A DNA stretch of 64,000 nucleotides from Leisingera sp. ANG-M1 (GCF_000813745.1 NZ_JWLC01000006.1:124001-188000); one strand, 5' to 3'. Positions 51,906-60,786 are shown, counted from the first letter of the stretch. The notes: generated from the letters alone by a model not told the origin. Numbers and translations: made by a program.

Positions 51906-53510
51906 ATGGCAGTGATCACGCAGGTCAATCCGGCGTCTGGCCGGTATTCCCGTACCCGTTTCTTATGGGCAGCGGCTGGCTTTCTCCTAGCAATACTGTT
52001 GCTTGGACTGGCACCGCAGCGCGCGGCAGCGGCCCCCTATGCGGCGATGGTGATTGATTCCCGCACCGGTGAAGTGCTGCACTCGCGCAATGCCGACACC
52101 AGGCTGCATCCGGCGTCGCTCACCAAGATGATGACGCTTTACATTGCGTTTGAAGCAGTGCGGAACGGCGAGATCACCCTGGACACCAAGGTGAAAATCT
52201 CCCGCAATGCCGCGGCCGAACCGCCCTCGAAACTGGGGCTGAAATCGGGCCAGCGGATTGCCTTCCGCTACCTGATCCGCGCCGCGGCCGTGAAGTCCGC
52301 CAACGATGCGGCCACTGCCATCGGCGAGACGCTGTCAGGGTCCGAGGCAGCCTTTGCGCGGCGCATGAATCGCACCGCCAAGGCACTGGGAATGAGCCGC
52401 ACCACCTTCAAGAACGCCCACGGCCTCACCGCCAGCGGGCATCTGTCCACAGCGCGCGACATGACCACGCTGGGCCGCCATCTGCTCTATGATTATCCCG
52501 AGTACTACAACCTGTTCTCGCGCCGTTCGACTCACGCAGGCATCCGCGAAGTGCCCAACACCAACCGCCGCCTGCTGGCCAACTACCGCGGCGCCGACGG
52601 TATCAAGACCGGCTACACCCGCGCGGCGGGCTTCAACCTTGTAGCCTCAGCCAAACGCGGCAACGAGCGGATCATCGCCACCGTGTTCGGCGGCAAATCC
52701 ACCACCTCGCGCAATGCCAAGGTGGCAGAGCTTCTGGACCTCGGCTTCCGCCGTGCGCCGTCGCGCGCCAAGCTGCGCCGCCCGGCGCGGCCGGCCTATC
52801 AGGGCGCCGGGGTGATTGTGGCCGATGCCGGCGACAGCAGTTCCGAAGAAGCGGCCGGCAAGACCATCCGCGTAAGCGGCCAGGTCAATACCAGCCTGCG
52901 CCCGAAGTCGCGCCCGGGCAGCAGCGGGCAGCCGGTTCTGGTTGCTGCACTTGAGGAAGCCTTGCAAACCCCTCCGGCTGAAGCAGCCGCCGAACCTGAA
53001 CTGCAGGCAGAGCAGATCGAAAACGTCCAGGCTGTCAGCGCCGAAGGCGCCCTTCAGGGCGACGCCCTGCGCAACAGCATCGCCGTCGCTCTGGCCGAGG
53101 CCGAGGCAGAACCGGAACCTGCCCCGGCAGCGGTAGCAGCTACGGTGCGTCCCGCCGTTCAAAAAGCCTCCGCCAATACCCTGCGCCCGGTTGCGCGCCC
53201 CGCAAGCCTGGCGCTTGCAGAGGCCTCTCCCGAGCCTGAACCGGTGGTGGTAACCCGGCTCTCCACCTCGGGCGGGCGCTACTGGGGAGTCAACGTCGGC
53301 CTCTACACCAGCCGGTACCAGGCCGAGAAAGTGCTGTTGCGCACCGCGCTGTCGGAGCTGGAGACCCTGGACGGATCTTTGCGCAAAGTGGCCAAGACCC
53401 GGCGCGGGTTCGAGGCGAACTTCCTCGGCATGACCCAGGAGCACGCCGAACGCGCCTGCCGCCGCCTGAACGCCCGCAACATGGCCTGCAAACCGATCGG
53501 CCCCTCGTAA
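51906..53510 (+). CDS. D-alanyl-D-alanine carboxypeptidase with C-terminal SPOR-like domain
   Basis: 534 residues. Signal or anchor at about 18-42, then the S11 peptidase domain with SLTK (Ser71, Lys74), SAND near residue 128 and GADGIKTGYTRAAG near 227 (KTG). A long Ala/Glu/Pro linker of about 170 residues leads to a C-terminal segment YWGVNVGLYTSRYQAEKVLL with LNARNMACKPIGPS, which looks like a SPOR domain binding denuded septal peptidoglycan. It trims pentapeptides in the periplasm. A strong terminator follows at 53534. The 261-bp region upstream holds no gene. Confidence 0.94.
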   Translation: MAVITQVNPASGRYSRTRFLWAAAGFLLAILLLGLAPQRAAAAPYAAMVIDSRTGEVLHSRNADTRLHPASLTKMMTLYIAFEAVRNGEITLDTKVKISRNAAAEPPSKLGLKSGQRIAFRYLIRAAAVKSANDAATAIGETLSGSEAAFARRMNRTAKALGMSRTTFKNAHGLTASGHLSTARDMTTLGRHLLYDYPEYYNLFSRRSTHAGIREVPNTNRRLLANYRGADGIKTGYTRAAGFNLVASAKRGNERIIATVFGGKSTTSRNAKVAELLDLGFRRAPSRAKLRRPARPAYQGAGVIVADAGDSSSEEAAGKTIRVSGQVNTSLRPKSRPGSSGQPVLVAALEEALQTPPAEAAAEPELQAEQIENVQAVSAEGALQGDALRNSIAVALAEAEAEPEPAPAAVAATVRPAVQKASANTLRPVARPASLALAEASPEPEPVVVTRLSTSGGRYWGVNVGLYTSRYQAEKVLLRTALSELETLDGSLRKVAKTRRGFEANFLGMTQEHAERACRRLNARNMACKPIGPS

Positions 53511-53533
53511 GGACGCAGCGCTGGAGACTTGCG

Positions 53534-53562
53534 AAAAGAGGCGCCGCAGCGGCGCCTTTTTT
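53534..53562 (+). terminator. rho-independent terminator of the carboxypeptidase gene
   Basis: AAAAGAGGCGCC-GCAGC-GGCGCCTTTTTT: a GC stem flanked by A and T tracts, 23 bp after the stop. The A tract could let it work on the minus strand too. Confidence 0.9.
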
Positions 53563-53588
53563 GCTGCGCGCCGGGTATCAGGCAGCCT

Positions 53589-53721
53589 CTCCCGTCCGCC
53601 GTCGGCCTTTTCTGGCGAAAAGACCGCCGCCCGTTGGGCATGGCACCGCGCATGGCGCGGTGCCATGCCCAACTCCGCCAAGGTGCTCTGGCGTCAGCCA
53701 GAGCACCTGCGGGGGCGGGAG
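53589..53721. repeat. dispersed hairpin element, copy F, complete two-sided form
   Basis: CTCCCG is followed by an imperfect hairpin (CGGCCTTTTC-TGGC-GAAAAGACCG). Then comes a 19-bp perfect stem GTTGGGCATGGCACCGCGC / GCGCGGTGCCATGCCCAAC around ATG (53633-53673), then AGGTGCTCTGGC-GTCA-GCCAGAGCACCT (12-bp stem, 53681-53708), and GGCGGGAG (53714-53721). The GTTGGGC/GCCCAAC and CTCCC/GGGAG parts seen singly in the other copies occur here on both sides, so the whole unit is a symmetric palindrome. It lies between the carboxypeptidase and ccoS 3' ends. Confidence 0.75.
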
Positions 53722-53743
53722 AATTTCGCTGTCAGGAAGCTGC

Positions 53744-53902
53744 TCAGGGTTTGGGCTTGTCGTCCCAGTCATCACTGAGAATGCGGCGGGCGTCGCCCTC
53801 GGGGTCATCATACTGGTTGCTGCGCACCGTGTAGACAAAGGCCGCAAGCCCCACCGAGCCGAGGATCAGCGAAATCGGGATCAGGTAGGTGAGAACGCTC
53901 AT
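53744..53902 (-). CDS. ccoS: cbb3-type cytochrome oxidase assembly protein CcoS
   Basis: 52 residues. The protein begins MSVLTYLIPISLILGSVGLA (one membrane segment), then VYTVRSNQYDDPEGDARRIL with a DD-rich end. This D-x-x-G-x-A-x-R-I-L tail is typical of CcoS/FixS. It is needed for cbb3 oxidase maturation with CcoI. It starts 24 bp after ccoI, last of the ccoGHIS run. Confidence 0.93.
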   Translation of the reverse strand: MSVLTYLIPISLILGSVGLAAFVYTVRSNQYDDPEGDARRILSDDWDDKPKP

Positions 53903-53926
53903 GGGCTTTAGTCCAGTATGGCAGAT

Positions 53927-56104
53927 TCAGCGCAGCCGCAGCGCGTTGAGGGAAACGGTTATGGAAGAGGTAGACATCGCCAGCGCTGCAATCAAGGGCG
54001 TGGCAAGCCCGGCAATGGCCAGCGGCACCGCAATCACGTTGTAGAGCGTGGCAATGCGGAAATTCTCGCGAATGCGGCGGGTGGCCTTTTGTGCCACGCC
54101 GCAGGCCTCGGCAATCGGCCCAAGGTCCTGGCCCAGCAGCACGATATCCGAGGCCACCCGCGCCGCATCCAGCGCCGAGGCGGGCGAGACCGAGACATGC
54201 GCCGCCGCCAGCGCCGCGGTGTCATTGAGGCCGTCGCCAACCATCAGCACCTTCTTGCCCTCATCCGCCAGCATCTGCACCCGGGCGGATTTGTCCGCGG
54301 GCAGCGCTTCTGCCACCCATTTGGCGATGCCCAGCCGCCTGGCCAGGTCCTCGACCGCACCAGCGGTATCGCCGGAGATCAGCAGCACATCCTTGCCCGC
54401 CTCCTTCAGCGCCTCGACGGCCTCAGCCGCACCGGGGCGCAGCGCATCAGTGAACAGGAACGCCTTTGCCTCCCCTGCCCCGCTGTCAAGCCAGGCTGCC
54501 GTCTGGCTGCCTTGCTTGGCGCCCACCCAGGCCGCACGGCCCAGCCGCACACGGTTTCCGCGGAAGATGCCCTCAGCGCCATAGCCCGGCACCTCGGCGA
54601 TATTCTGAACGCTGGCAGGCTTAACTCCGGCTTCCCTCGCTGCCCGGGTCAAAGCCATGGACAGCGGGTGCGATGACCCCTCGGCCAGCGCCAGGGCAAT
54701 CTCCAAATCCGCGCGGGCATGATCGCCAAGGTTGGTGACCTCCGGCGTGCCCGCTGTCAGCGTGCCGGTCTTGTCGAAGACAACAGTGTCCACCTCTGCA
54801 AGCCGCTCCAAGGCGGTGGCGTGTTTGATCAGCATACCCTTCTTGAAGAGCCGCCCCGAGGCCGCGGTGGTCACCGCAGGCACCGCAAGACCCAAGGCGC
54901 AGGGGCAGGTGATGATCAGCACCGCAGCTGCGATGTTCAGCGCCATGCGGATGTCAAACGTGTAAAGATACCAGCCTGCGAACGCCAAGGCCGACAAGAT
55001 ATGCACGCCGGGCGCATAAAGCTTGGCGGCGCTGTCGGCGAGCGACGTGTAGCGGGAGCGGCCCGATTCAGCGATGGCAACAAGATCGGCCATACGGTGC
55101 AGCGAGGTGTCCTCACCCACCGCCGTGGCGCGGATGGTCAGGGGGCCGGTCAGGTTCACTTCGCCAGCGGAGACCGCCAATCCGGGCTCTGCGAACACAG
55201 GCAGGGTTTCCCCGGTCAGCAGCGAGCGGTCCAGTTCCGACTGGCCCTCGACGATCTCGCCATCCACCGGCATCCGCCCGCCGGGGCGCACCAGGATAAG
55301 ATCGCCAATGGCCAGATCCGCCACCGGCACCTCGTATTCATCACCATCCAGCAGCCGGATCGCGCGCGGCACCTCCAGCGCCGCCAGCTCTTCGGCAGCC
55401 GAGCGCGCCACGGCGCGGGTACGGTAGTCCAGATAGCGGCCTGCCAGCAGGAAGAAGGTGAGCGTCAGCGCCGCGTCGAAATAGGCGTGCTCGCCAGACA
55501 GGGAGGTCTCCCAAAGAGACGTCACCAACGCCAGCACCAGGGCCAGCACAATCGGCACATCCATGTTGAGGCGGCCAACCCGCAAAGCGGTCCAAGCATT
55601 GGCAAAGAACGGCTGCCCGGAGAAGATGATCGCCGGAAAAGTGATCGCGGCAGAGATCCAGTGGAACATATCCCGGGTCGCGTCCGAGGCGCCGGACCAG
55701 ACCGACACCGACAGCAGCATCACATTCATCGAGGCAAAGCCGGCCACCGCCAGCCGCATCAGCAGGTCACGCCCCGCCTTGTCGTTCTGGGTCGCGGCCA
55801 GTGCTGTCAGATCCAGCTCATGCGCCTCATAGCCAGCCTTCTCCAGCACCGGGATCAGATCGGCGGCGCGCAGCTCCGGATCCGCTTCGATCAGCGCGCG
55901 CTTCAGCGTCAGGTTCACCCGCGCCGAATGGATGCCCGGGTGCGCGTTCAGCTCCCGCTCCACGGTCGAGATGCAGGCCTGGCAGTGGATACCCGGCAGC
56001 GACAGCGCCAGCCGCGCCTCGGTTGGCGCTTGCTCAACGCCGCCCTCCGGAGCGGCAACACAGGCCGGACAGGCGGCCAAAGACGGGCGGAGCTGGGCGG
56101 TCAT
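53927..56104 (-). CDS. ccoI: copper-transporting P-type ATPase for cbb3 oxidase assembly
   Basis: 725 residues. The N-terminus has CPAC and then a heavy-metal-associated domain with GIHCQACISTVERELN (CxxC) at about 38-53. Membrane CPC motif LIITCPCALGLAVPAVTTAA near 393-412, phosphorylation site VVFDKTGTLTAGTPE, and LMVGDGLNDTAALAAAH near 616-632. It moves copper across the inner membrane to the CcoN active site. It lies 5 bp after ccoH and 24 bp before ccoS. Confidence 0.95.
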   Translation of the reverse strand: MTAQLRPSLAACPACVAAPEGGVEQAPTEARLALSLPGIHCQACISTVERELNAHPGIHSARVNLTLKRALIEADPELRAADLIPVLEKAGYEAHELDLTALAATQNDKAGRDLLMRLAVAGFASMNVMLLSVSVWSGASDATRDMFHWISAAITFPAIIFSGQPFFANAWTALRVGRLNMDVPIVLALVLALVTSLWETSLSGEHAYFDAALTLTFFLLAGRYLDYRTRAVARSAAEELAALEVPRAIRLLDGDEYEVPVADLAIGDLILVRPGGRMPVDGEIVEGQSELDRSLLTGETLPVFAEPGLAVSAGEVNLTGPLTIRATAVGEDTSLHRMADLVAIAESGRSRYTSLADSAAKLYAPGVHILSALAFAGWYLYTFDIRMALNIAAAVLIITCPCALGLAVPAVTTAASGRLFKKGMLIKHATALERLAEVDTVVFDKTGTLTAGTPEVTNLGDHARADLEIALALAEGSSHPLSMALTRAAREAGVKPASVQNIAEVPGYGAEGIFRGNRVRLGRAAWVGAKQGSQTAAWLDSGAGEAKAFLFTDALRPGAAEAVEALKEAGKDVLLISGDTAGAVEDLARRLGIAKWVAEALPADKSARVQMLADEGKKVLMVGDGLNDTAALAAAHVSVSPASALDAARVASDIVLLGQDLGPIAEACGVAQKATRRIRENFRIATLYNVIAVPLAIAGLATPLIAALAMSTSSITVSLNALRLR

Positions 56105-56109
56105 CGGCG

Positions 56110-56574
56110 TTACCCTCTCACGTGCAGGATCACGCGCTGGGTGAACTCGGTGCCGTTCTTGGCCCGTGCCACCATGCGGATGTTCCAGTTTCCGGGCCCG
56201 AGTTCAGCCGGCGCGACATAGGCCTGGCCGTCAAAGGTGAATTCCGGCTGCTGGTCGTCCTGCACATGGGTGGCCCGGCCCAGCGTCGCGCTCAGCTTGG
56301 CGACCTCCACCGGCTGGCCATCCGCATCGGTGATCTCCAGCTTGACCTGATCGCCCGCCGAGGAGGCATAGACCGACCAGCCCAGCGCCTCCTGCGCAGA
56401 ACGGCGCACGTCAAACTCCTGGCTGGCGATGTAAGAATTCTTCACCTCCAGCCCCGGAAAGGTTTTCACCGCGTTCACCGCCAGGGCGATGTTCACACTG
56501 ATGATGATGGCAAAAGCCCCGCCAAAGACCATCAGCATGTGCTTGCCGGTAAACTCACGTTCGCGCTTGGCCAT
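56110..56574 (-). CDS. ccoH: cbb3 oxidase assembly protein CcoH/FixH
   Basis: 154 residues. One N-terminal membrane helix (HMLMVFGGAFAIIISVNIAL at about 12-31) after a charged start MAKREREFTG, then a periplasmic domain with LGWSVYASSAGDQVKLEITD and GNWNIRMVARAKNGTEFTQR. The layout and gene order identify FixH/CcoH. It is 3 bp after ccoG and 5 bp before ccoI. Confidence 0.93.
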   Translation of the reverse strand: MAKREREFTGKHMLMVFGGAFAIIISVNIALAVNAVKTFPGLEVKNSYIASQEFDVRRSAQEALGWSVYASSAGDQVKLEITDADGQPVEVAKLSATLGRATHVQDDQQPEFTFDGQAYVAPAELGPGNWNIRMVARAKNGTEFTQRVILHVRG

Positions 56575-56577
56575 GGT

Positions 56578-58008
56578 TCAGTTCCCCTTGCCGTTAAAGC
56601 TGGTGTCCTTGTAGGCCCGTTCCCCGTTTATCAGATCCTCGACCCAGATGCGAACCGGGGTGGTATCGGTCTGCGACGGCGCCGAGCCTTTGGAAGAGAC
56701 GATGTAGACCCGCTGCAGCAGCGCCGTATCGGCGGGCACGTTGACCGAATGATAGACGGTGCCTTCCAGCTGCAGCCGCATCGCCGGGTCGCCCTTGATC
56801 GAAAGTTTGAACACCCGGTCCTCGCCGTGCTTGTTGCGCAGGCGCACGTCATAAGTGTTGCGGATCGAGCCGTCGGACAGCGTCACATAGGTCGGATTGC
56901 GCTCGGGTGCCACTGTGAGCTCGATATCCGAGCGGATGAACAGGGCAAACAGCAGCCCCACACCCACCAGCGACCACAGGCTGGTGTACATGATGGTGCG
57001 CGGCCGGAAGATGTGCTTCCAAACGCTCTTGGAGGGCTTGCCTTCCCGCTCCGCAGCCTCATCGGAAGCCGCCATATAGTCGATCAGCCCGCGCGGCCGG
57101 CCGAGTTTCTCCATCACGTCGTCGCAGGCATCGATGCACAGCGCGCAGGTGATGCATTCCATCTGCTGGCCGTCGCGGATGTCGATCCCCATCGGGCAGA
57201 CGTTGACGCAGGCCATGCAGTCGATGCAGTCGCCCTTTGCCTCGGCTCCAGGTGCCTTGCTCGCTTTGCCGCGCGGCTCGCCGCGCCATTCGCGGTAGCC
57301 GACGGTCAGCGTGTCCTCATCCATCATGGCCGCCTGGATGCGCGGCCAGGGGCAGGCATAGATGCAGATCTGCTCGCGTGCGAAGCCGCCGAACAGGAAG
57401 GTGGTGGCGGTCAGCACCAGCATGGTGGAATAGGCAATCGGATGCGCGTTCCCGGTCACCAGATCATAGGCCAGCGTCGGCGCGTCGGCGAAATAGAACA
57501 CCCAGGCGCCGCCGGTGGCGAGGCCGATCAGGAACCAGGCCACCCACTTGGTCACGCGCAGGCGGGCCTTGCGGAAGTCCATCTTCTTCTGCCGGTGCAG
57601 GCGCAGGCGGGCATTTCGGTCGCCCTCGATCCAGCGCTCCACCAGAATGAACAGGTCGGTCCAGACCGTCTGCGGGCAGGCATAGCCGCACCAGACCCGG
57701 CCCAGCGCCGAGGTGAACAGGAACAGCCCCAAACCCGCCATGATCAGAAGGCCCGCAACAAAGTAGAATTCATGCGGCCAGATCTCGATCCAGAAGAAAT
57801 AGAACCGGCGGTTGGCCAGATCCAAAAGCACCGCTTGATCCGGCAGGCTGGAGCCCCGGTCCCAGCGGATCCACGGGGTCAGGTAATAGATCCCCAGCGT
57901 CACCGCCATGATGTACCATTTCAGGTTCCGGAACGCGCCGGAGACGCGCCGCGGAAAAATCGGCTCCCTGGCGGCATAAAGGCTGGGGGCGGGTTCGGAA
58001 TCGCTCAC
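56578..58008 (-). CDS. ccoG: cbb3 oxidase assembly ferredoxin-like protein CcoG/FixG
   Basis: 476 residues with about five membrane segments and two 4Fe-4S clusters: CIDCMACVNVCPMGID and then CITCALCIDACDDVM in the middle (about 255-300). Further cysteines occur in GYACPQTVWTDLF and IYACPWPRIQAAMM. The C-terminal periplasmic part is immunoglobulin-like. CcoG helps copper reduction and insertion for cbb3 oxidase. It heads ccoGHIS, with an FnrL box 61 bp upstream of its start. The ccoNOQP genes that normally precede it are not beside it here. Confidence 0.95.
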   Translation of the reverse strand: MSDSEPAPSLYAAREPIFPRRVSGAFRNLKWYIMAVTLGIYYLTPWIRWDRGSSLPDQAVLLDLANRRFYFFWIEIWPHEFYFVAGLLIMAGLGLFLFTSALGRVWCGYACPQTVWTDLFILVERWIEGDRNARLRLHRQKKMDFRKARLRVTKWVAWFLIGLATGGAWVFYFADAPTLAYDLVTGNAHPIAYSTMLVLTATTFLFGGFAREQICIYACPWPRIQAAMMDEDTLTVGYREWRGEPRGKASKAPGAEAKGDCIDCMACVNVCPMGIDIRDGQQMECITCALCIDACDDVMEKLGRPRGLIDYMAASDEAAEREGKPSKSVWKHIFRPRTIMYTSLWSLVGVGLLFALFIRSDIELTVAPERNPTYVTLSDGSIRNTYDVRLRNKHGEDRVFKLSIKGDPAMRLQLEGTVYHSVNVPADTALLQRVYIVSSKGSAPSQTDTTPVRIWVEDLINGERAYKDTSFNGKGN

Positions 58009-58068
58009 GGACTCTCTCCGTTTGGTGGCTGTCAGGCGCCCTTGTCACAGAAGCAGCTGGACGGAACT

Positions 58069-58082
58069 TTGACGTGGATCAA
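58069..58082. promoter_or_regulatory. FnrL box before ccoG
   Basis: TTGAC-GTGG-ATCAA, a full match to TTGAY-N4-ATCAA. Its centre is about 67 bp from the ccoG start, a normal distance for an FNR-activated promoter. FnrL control of cco genes at low oxygen is established in Rhodobacter. Confidence 0.8.
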
Positions 58083-58337
58083 AAAGCGCATCACACAATC
58101 ATGTTTTCCGGCCGGCTTCAGCGCATTGTGAAGGCGAAACGGCACGTATTCCCCTGCTCAACGCACCGCCAGAGGCAAGTTGCCGCAGCCGCAATCCTGG
58201 GAGGCAGGTGGCGGCGCCGCAATCAACCGCGGGCCATTCTTCTGACATATTCTTGAATAGATTGATAACAAACCGGGCGACCCATCCATGCTGTCCGGCC
58301 CGTATTTTGACCAAAACTGAATTTTCAAGGATAGCCG
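58083..58337. other. intergenic region upstream of the RTX gene
   Basis: No gene seen. It has short hairpin-like GC stretches and, near the RTX gene, an A/T-rich part (TTCTTGAATAGATTGATAAC, 58249-58268) that may hold its promoter. With the ccoG upstream region, the gap 58009-58337 is 329 bp. Confidence 0.5.
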
Positions 58338-59465
58338 ATGCTGATCACAAAGGAACCGCAGCCCTTCGCCCCGCTCGAAGAACAGTTGCAAGGCGCCGCC
58401 CCTTTTGCCGCCGCCGGGCTGGTGCTGGCCGGCACCGCCGGAGATGACTCGCTCACCGGCGGCAGCGAGGCTGACCACATCACCTGCAACGGCGGTGCTG
58501 ACACGCTGGAGGGCAGAGCGGGCAACGATACCATCATCGCAAGCGTAACAGGCGGCAACTCCTTGCAAGGTCTGATCATTGACGGCGGTGCAGGCGATGA
58601 TCTGATCATCCTGTCCGGGCAATTGCCTTTCGGATCTGAAATCAACGGCGGCTTGGGACAGGACACGATCCGGCTGGACAGCGACATCCAGTTGCGGGGG
58701 GACTACTGGCAAGGTGAAAACGAGCTCCGCGTCGAAGTATTTGACTTCAACGGGTTCACAATCCGTGGCACGGCAGGAGACGACCGTTTCACCCTGAACT
58801 ACACCACTGCCGAAAACCCATGAGCCATCCGTTTAGGCGCAGGCAACGACACGATCTATGCGCGCGGTTCAGAAAACGTGATTTACGGTGGCAGCGGCAA
58901 TGACTTTCTTGCGGGTATCGGCGGCAATGACACATTGCGCGGCGGCCGCGGCAACGACGAGATGGATTGCGTGCCCGGAAACAACCTGCTGCAGGGCGGC
59001 CAGGGCGACGATTCCATCGGCGGGGGAACCGGTGACGACACGATCTATGGCGGCGCTGACGAAGATTTTGTCAATGGCGAAGAAGGCAACGACTGGATAC
59101 ATGGCGGCCGTGGCAGTGATTACCTCTCTGGCGACCAGGGCGACGACACGGTAAATGGCGGCCGCGGCAGTGACCGTTTATCCGGCGCTGCTGGCGATGA
59201 TGTGCTCACCGGCGGCGGCGGCCGGGACGTGTTTGCTTTCTACAACAACGGCGGCAATGACACGATTACGGACTTCAGCCTCAGTACCCGGGGCGAGAAG
59301 ATCTACTTGGCCGAGCTGGCGGAAATCACAAGCTACCGCGACCTGATGAAAAACCACATCTCGGAAATAGACGGCAACGCCGTCATCGACGACGGCGCCG
59401 GAACGACGGTGACTCTGCTGGACGTCAGCATCGCCGATCTGAACAAAGGCGACTTCCTGTTCTGA
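58338..59465 (+). pseudogene. RTX calcium-binding repeat protein interrupted by an in-frame TGA
   Basis: The reading frame from ATG 58338 (AAGGA 7 bp upstream) stops at TGA 58821-58823 after 161 codons. It continues in the same frame without shift to 59465. The part just after the stop reads AIRLGAGNDTIYARGSENVI, plainly RTX sequence, and the repeats GGxGxDxUx continue on both sides (AGTAGDDSLTGGSEAD; GGSGNDFLAGIGGNDTLRGG). It ends with a C-terminal part NKGDFLF. Without the stop the protein would have 375 residues. Either a nonsense mutation or a sequencing error fits; the N-terminal 161 residues, or the downstream part from ATG 58878, could still be made. RTX proteins bind calcium and are usually secreted by a type I system; none is in the window. 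Confidence 0.85.
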
Positions 59466-59476
59466 CCTGATGCTTT

Positions 59477-60352
59477 TCAGCCGGGGCCGGCGGCCCGCCG
59501 CAGCCAGGTGGCGAAACTGCGCGCTTCGGGGCGCAGCACCCCTTGCCGGGTGGCTATGTGGTAGCCGCGGCCGTCTGCCTCGGTGAACAGCTCGACCAGC
59601 CGCCCGGCGGCCAGATCCTCCTCGACAAAGCAGCGGACGCTGACCGCCACGCCCTGCCCGGCCCGCACCGCCTGCATCAGAAGGTTGCCCGGCATACGGG
59701 TGCGCGGGCCGCGCAAGGCCTCCTGCACCCCATGCGCCCGCAGCCAATGCGTCGCCTCGGTGGTGCCCAGCTCCTCCAGCCAGGGCAGATCCAGCAGGTC
59801 CTCCGGCGCCGACACCCGCCGCCCGTCCAGCAGCCCCGGCGCGGCGATCACCGCAACCGGCGAGGCCAGCAGCATCTCGGCCGCGAGCCCTGGCCAGTTG
59901 CCGTCGCCATAGCGCAGGGCAATGTCGACGCCGCCCGGCTTCAACTCGACAATACCGCCCGACGGGTCCAGCACCATTTCGATGTCCGGATGTTCCGCCT
60001 GGAAGCCGGGCAGCCGGGGCATCAGCCAATGCGCGGCAAACATCGGCGTGCAAGTGACGTGCAGCGGCCGTGCAGCGCCGGCCTGGGAAATCTCCTGTAC
60101 TGCGGCCTGTATTGCTCCGAACCCCAGCTGGAGCGCCCGTGCCAGATGGGCGCCGTCAGATGTCAGCTCCAGTGCCCGGCCGCGGCGGTCCAGCAGCGCC
60201 ACACCCAAATGCGCCTCCAGCGCCCGCAGCTGCTGGCTGATGGCAGCGTGGCTGACATTCAGCGCTGCCCCCGCCTGTACCACATTGCCGCTTTCGGCAA
60301 AGGCAGCAAAAGCCCGGAGGGCAGCCATCGGCGGCATGTTCAACCAGTCCAT
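59477..60352 (-). CDS. LysR family regulator
   Basis: 291 residues. The N-terminal helix-turn-helix has MAALRAFAAFAESGNVVQAG and ALNVSHAAISQQLRALEAHL near 8-50, then RRGRALELTSDGAHLARAL. The C-terminal effector domain is GcvA-like (GVDIALRYGDGNWPGLAAEM). ATG 60352 with AGGA 7 bp upstream. It is divergent from a small gene at 60450, which may be its target. Its end is 11 bp from the RTX gene end. Confidence 0.92.
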   Translation of the reverse strand: MDWLNMPPMAALRAFAAFAESGNVVQAGAALNVSHAAISQQLRALEAHLGVALLDRRGRALELTSDGAHLARALQLGFGAIQAAVQEISQAGAARPLHVTCTPMFAAHWLMPRLPGFQAEHPDIEMVLDPSGGIVELKPGGVDIALRYGDGNWPGLAAEMLLASPVAVIAAPGLLDGRRVSAPEDLLDLPWLEELGTTEATHWLRAHGVQEALRGPRTRMPGNLLMQAVRAGQGVAVSVRCFVEEDLAAGRLVELFTEADGRGYHIATRQGVLRPEARSFATWLRRAAGPG

Positions 60353-60449
60353 ATGTAATCCTGACTTACATAATGAATAATTTGCTGAGTCGCATATTCC
60401 GTCCCGCCTGACAATATCAGTGTCACACCGCACACCAGGAGGCTGCTCC

Positions 60450-60650
60450 ATGCTGACCGATATCTACGCCCGCTCGATGATGACCGCCGCGCGCCAGGAT
60501 GGCGCCCGCACGCACGCCCTGCCGCCTGCGCGGCCGCTGCCAAGCGCCTATGCGCCACCGCCGCGGGCCAAGGGGCTGCTGGCCCGGCTGGCGGATTGGC
60601 TGCTGCGCCGTCCCGTCAGGAACCGCTGCATCAAGCCGCAGGAGGTCTGA
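60450..60650 (+). CDS. small basic protein of unknown function, divergent to the LysR gene
   Basis: 66 residues. AGGAGG lies 8 bp before the ATG. The N-terminus MLTDIYARSMMTAARQDGAR is followed by a proline-rich middle and an amphipathic, basic C-terminal helix (LARLADWLLRRPVRNR). The helix recalls DUF1127 small proteins, but the rest does not match. The divergent LysR gene makes regulation likely. The stop codon is directly followed by a run of A that is the T tract of a minus-strand terminator. Confidence 0.75.
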   Translation: MLTDIYARSMMTAARQDGARTHALPPARPLPSAYAPPPRAKGLLARLADWLLRRPVRNRCIKPQEV

Positions 60651-60653
60651 AAA

Positions 60654-60786
60654 GAAAAAAGCGCCGGTTTTCCAGGAAACGCGCGAACAGATCGGAAAAC
60701 CGGCGCATGACCCGCGCGGCCTGCACGTAGGCTTTGCGGGATTTCTTGCTGCCCAAGAGGGGAGGGCTAAGCAGCAATGTCTTTCA
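60654..60786 (-). ncRNA. candidate oxygen-responsive small RNA, about 130 nt
   Basis: Inferred from parts, not seen expressed. On the minus strand an FnrL box (60821-60834) is followed at a spacing of 32 bp centre to centre by TACACA (60793-60798), a weak -10. A start near 60786 would put the box at about -41.5. A stem TTGCTGC/GCAGCAA (60746-60752, 60771-60777) has a loop with CTCCCCTC, which could pair with ribosome-binding sites. The end is a 13-bp hairpin with T tract at 60655-60706. No good open reading frame with a ribosome-binding site lies in it. Confidence 0.4.
60655..60706 (-). terminator. rho-independent terminator facing left
   Basis: Perfect 13-bp stem GGAAAACCGGCGC / GCGCCGGTTTTCC (60694-60706 and 60661-60673) with a 20-base loop. 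On the minus strand it is followed by TTTTTTCTTTT. On the plus strand no T tract follows, so it serves a minus-strand transcript, yet no minus-strand gene lies upstream of it. Confidence 0.8.

Noticed and set aside
54719-58131. Long plus-strand open frames opposite ccoI, ccoH and ccoG
   Set aside because: Low-complexity R/H/G/Q-rich translations opposite well-supported genes; no start signals.
58821-58823. Selenocysteine codon in the RTX gene
   Set aside because: No SECIS-like hairpin obvious after the TGA, and RTX repeats do not use selenocysteine; a nonsense change is simpler.
60648-60760. Possible small minus-strand peptide (AARVMRRFSDLFARFLENRR) over the terminator
   Set aside because: No start codon with a ribosome-binding site, and the sequence is explained by the hairpin stem; the region is better read as an RNA.
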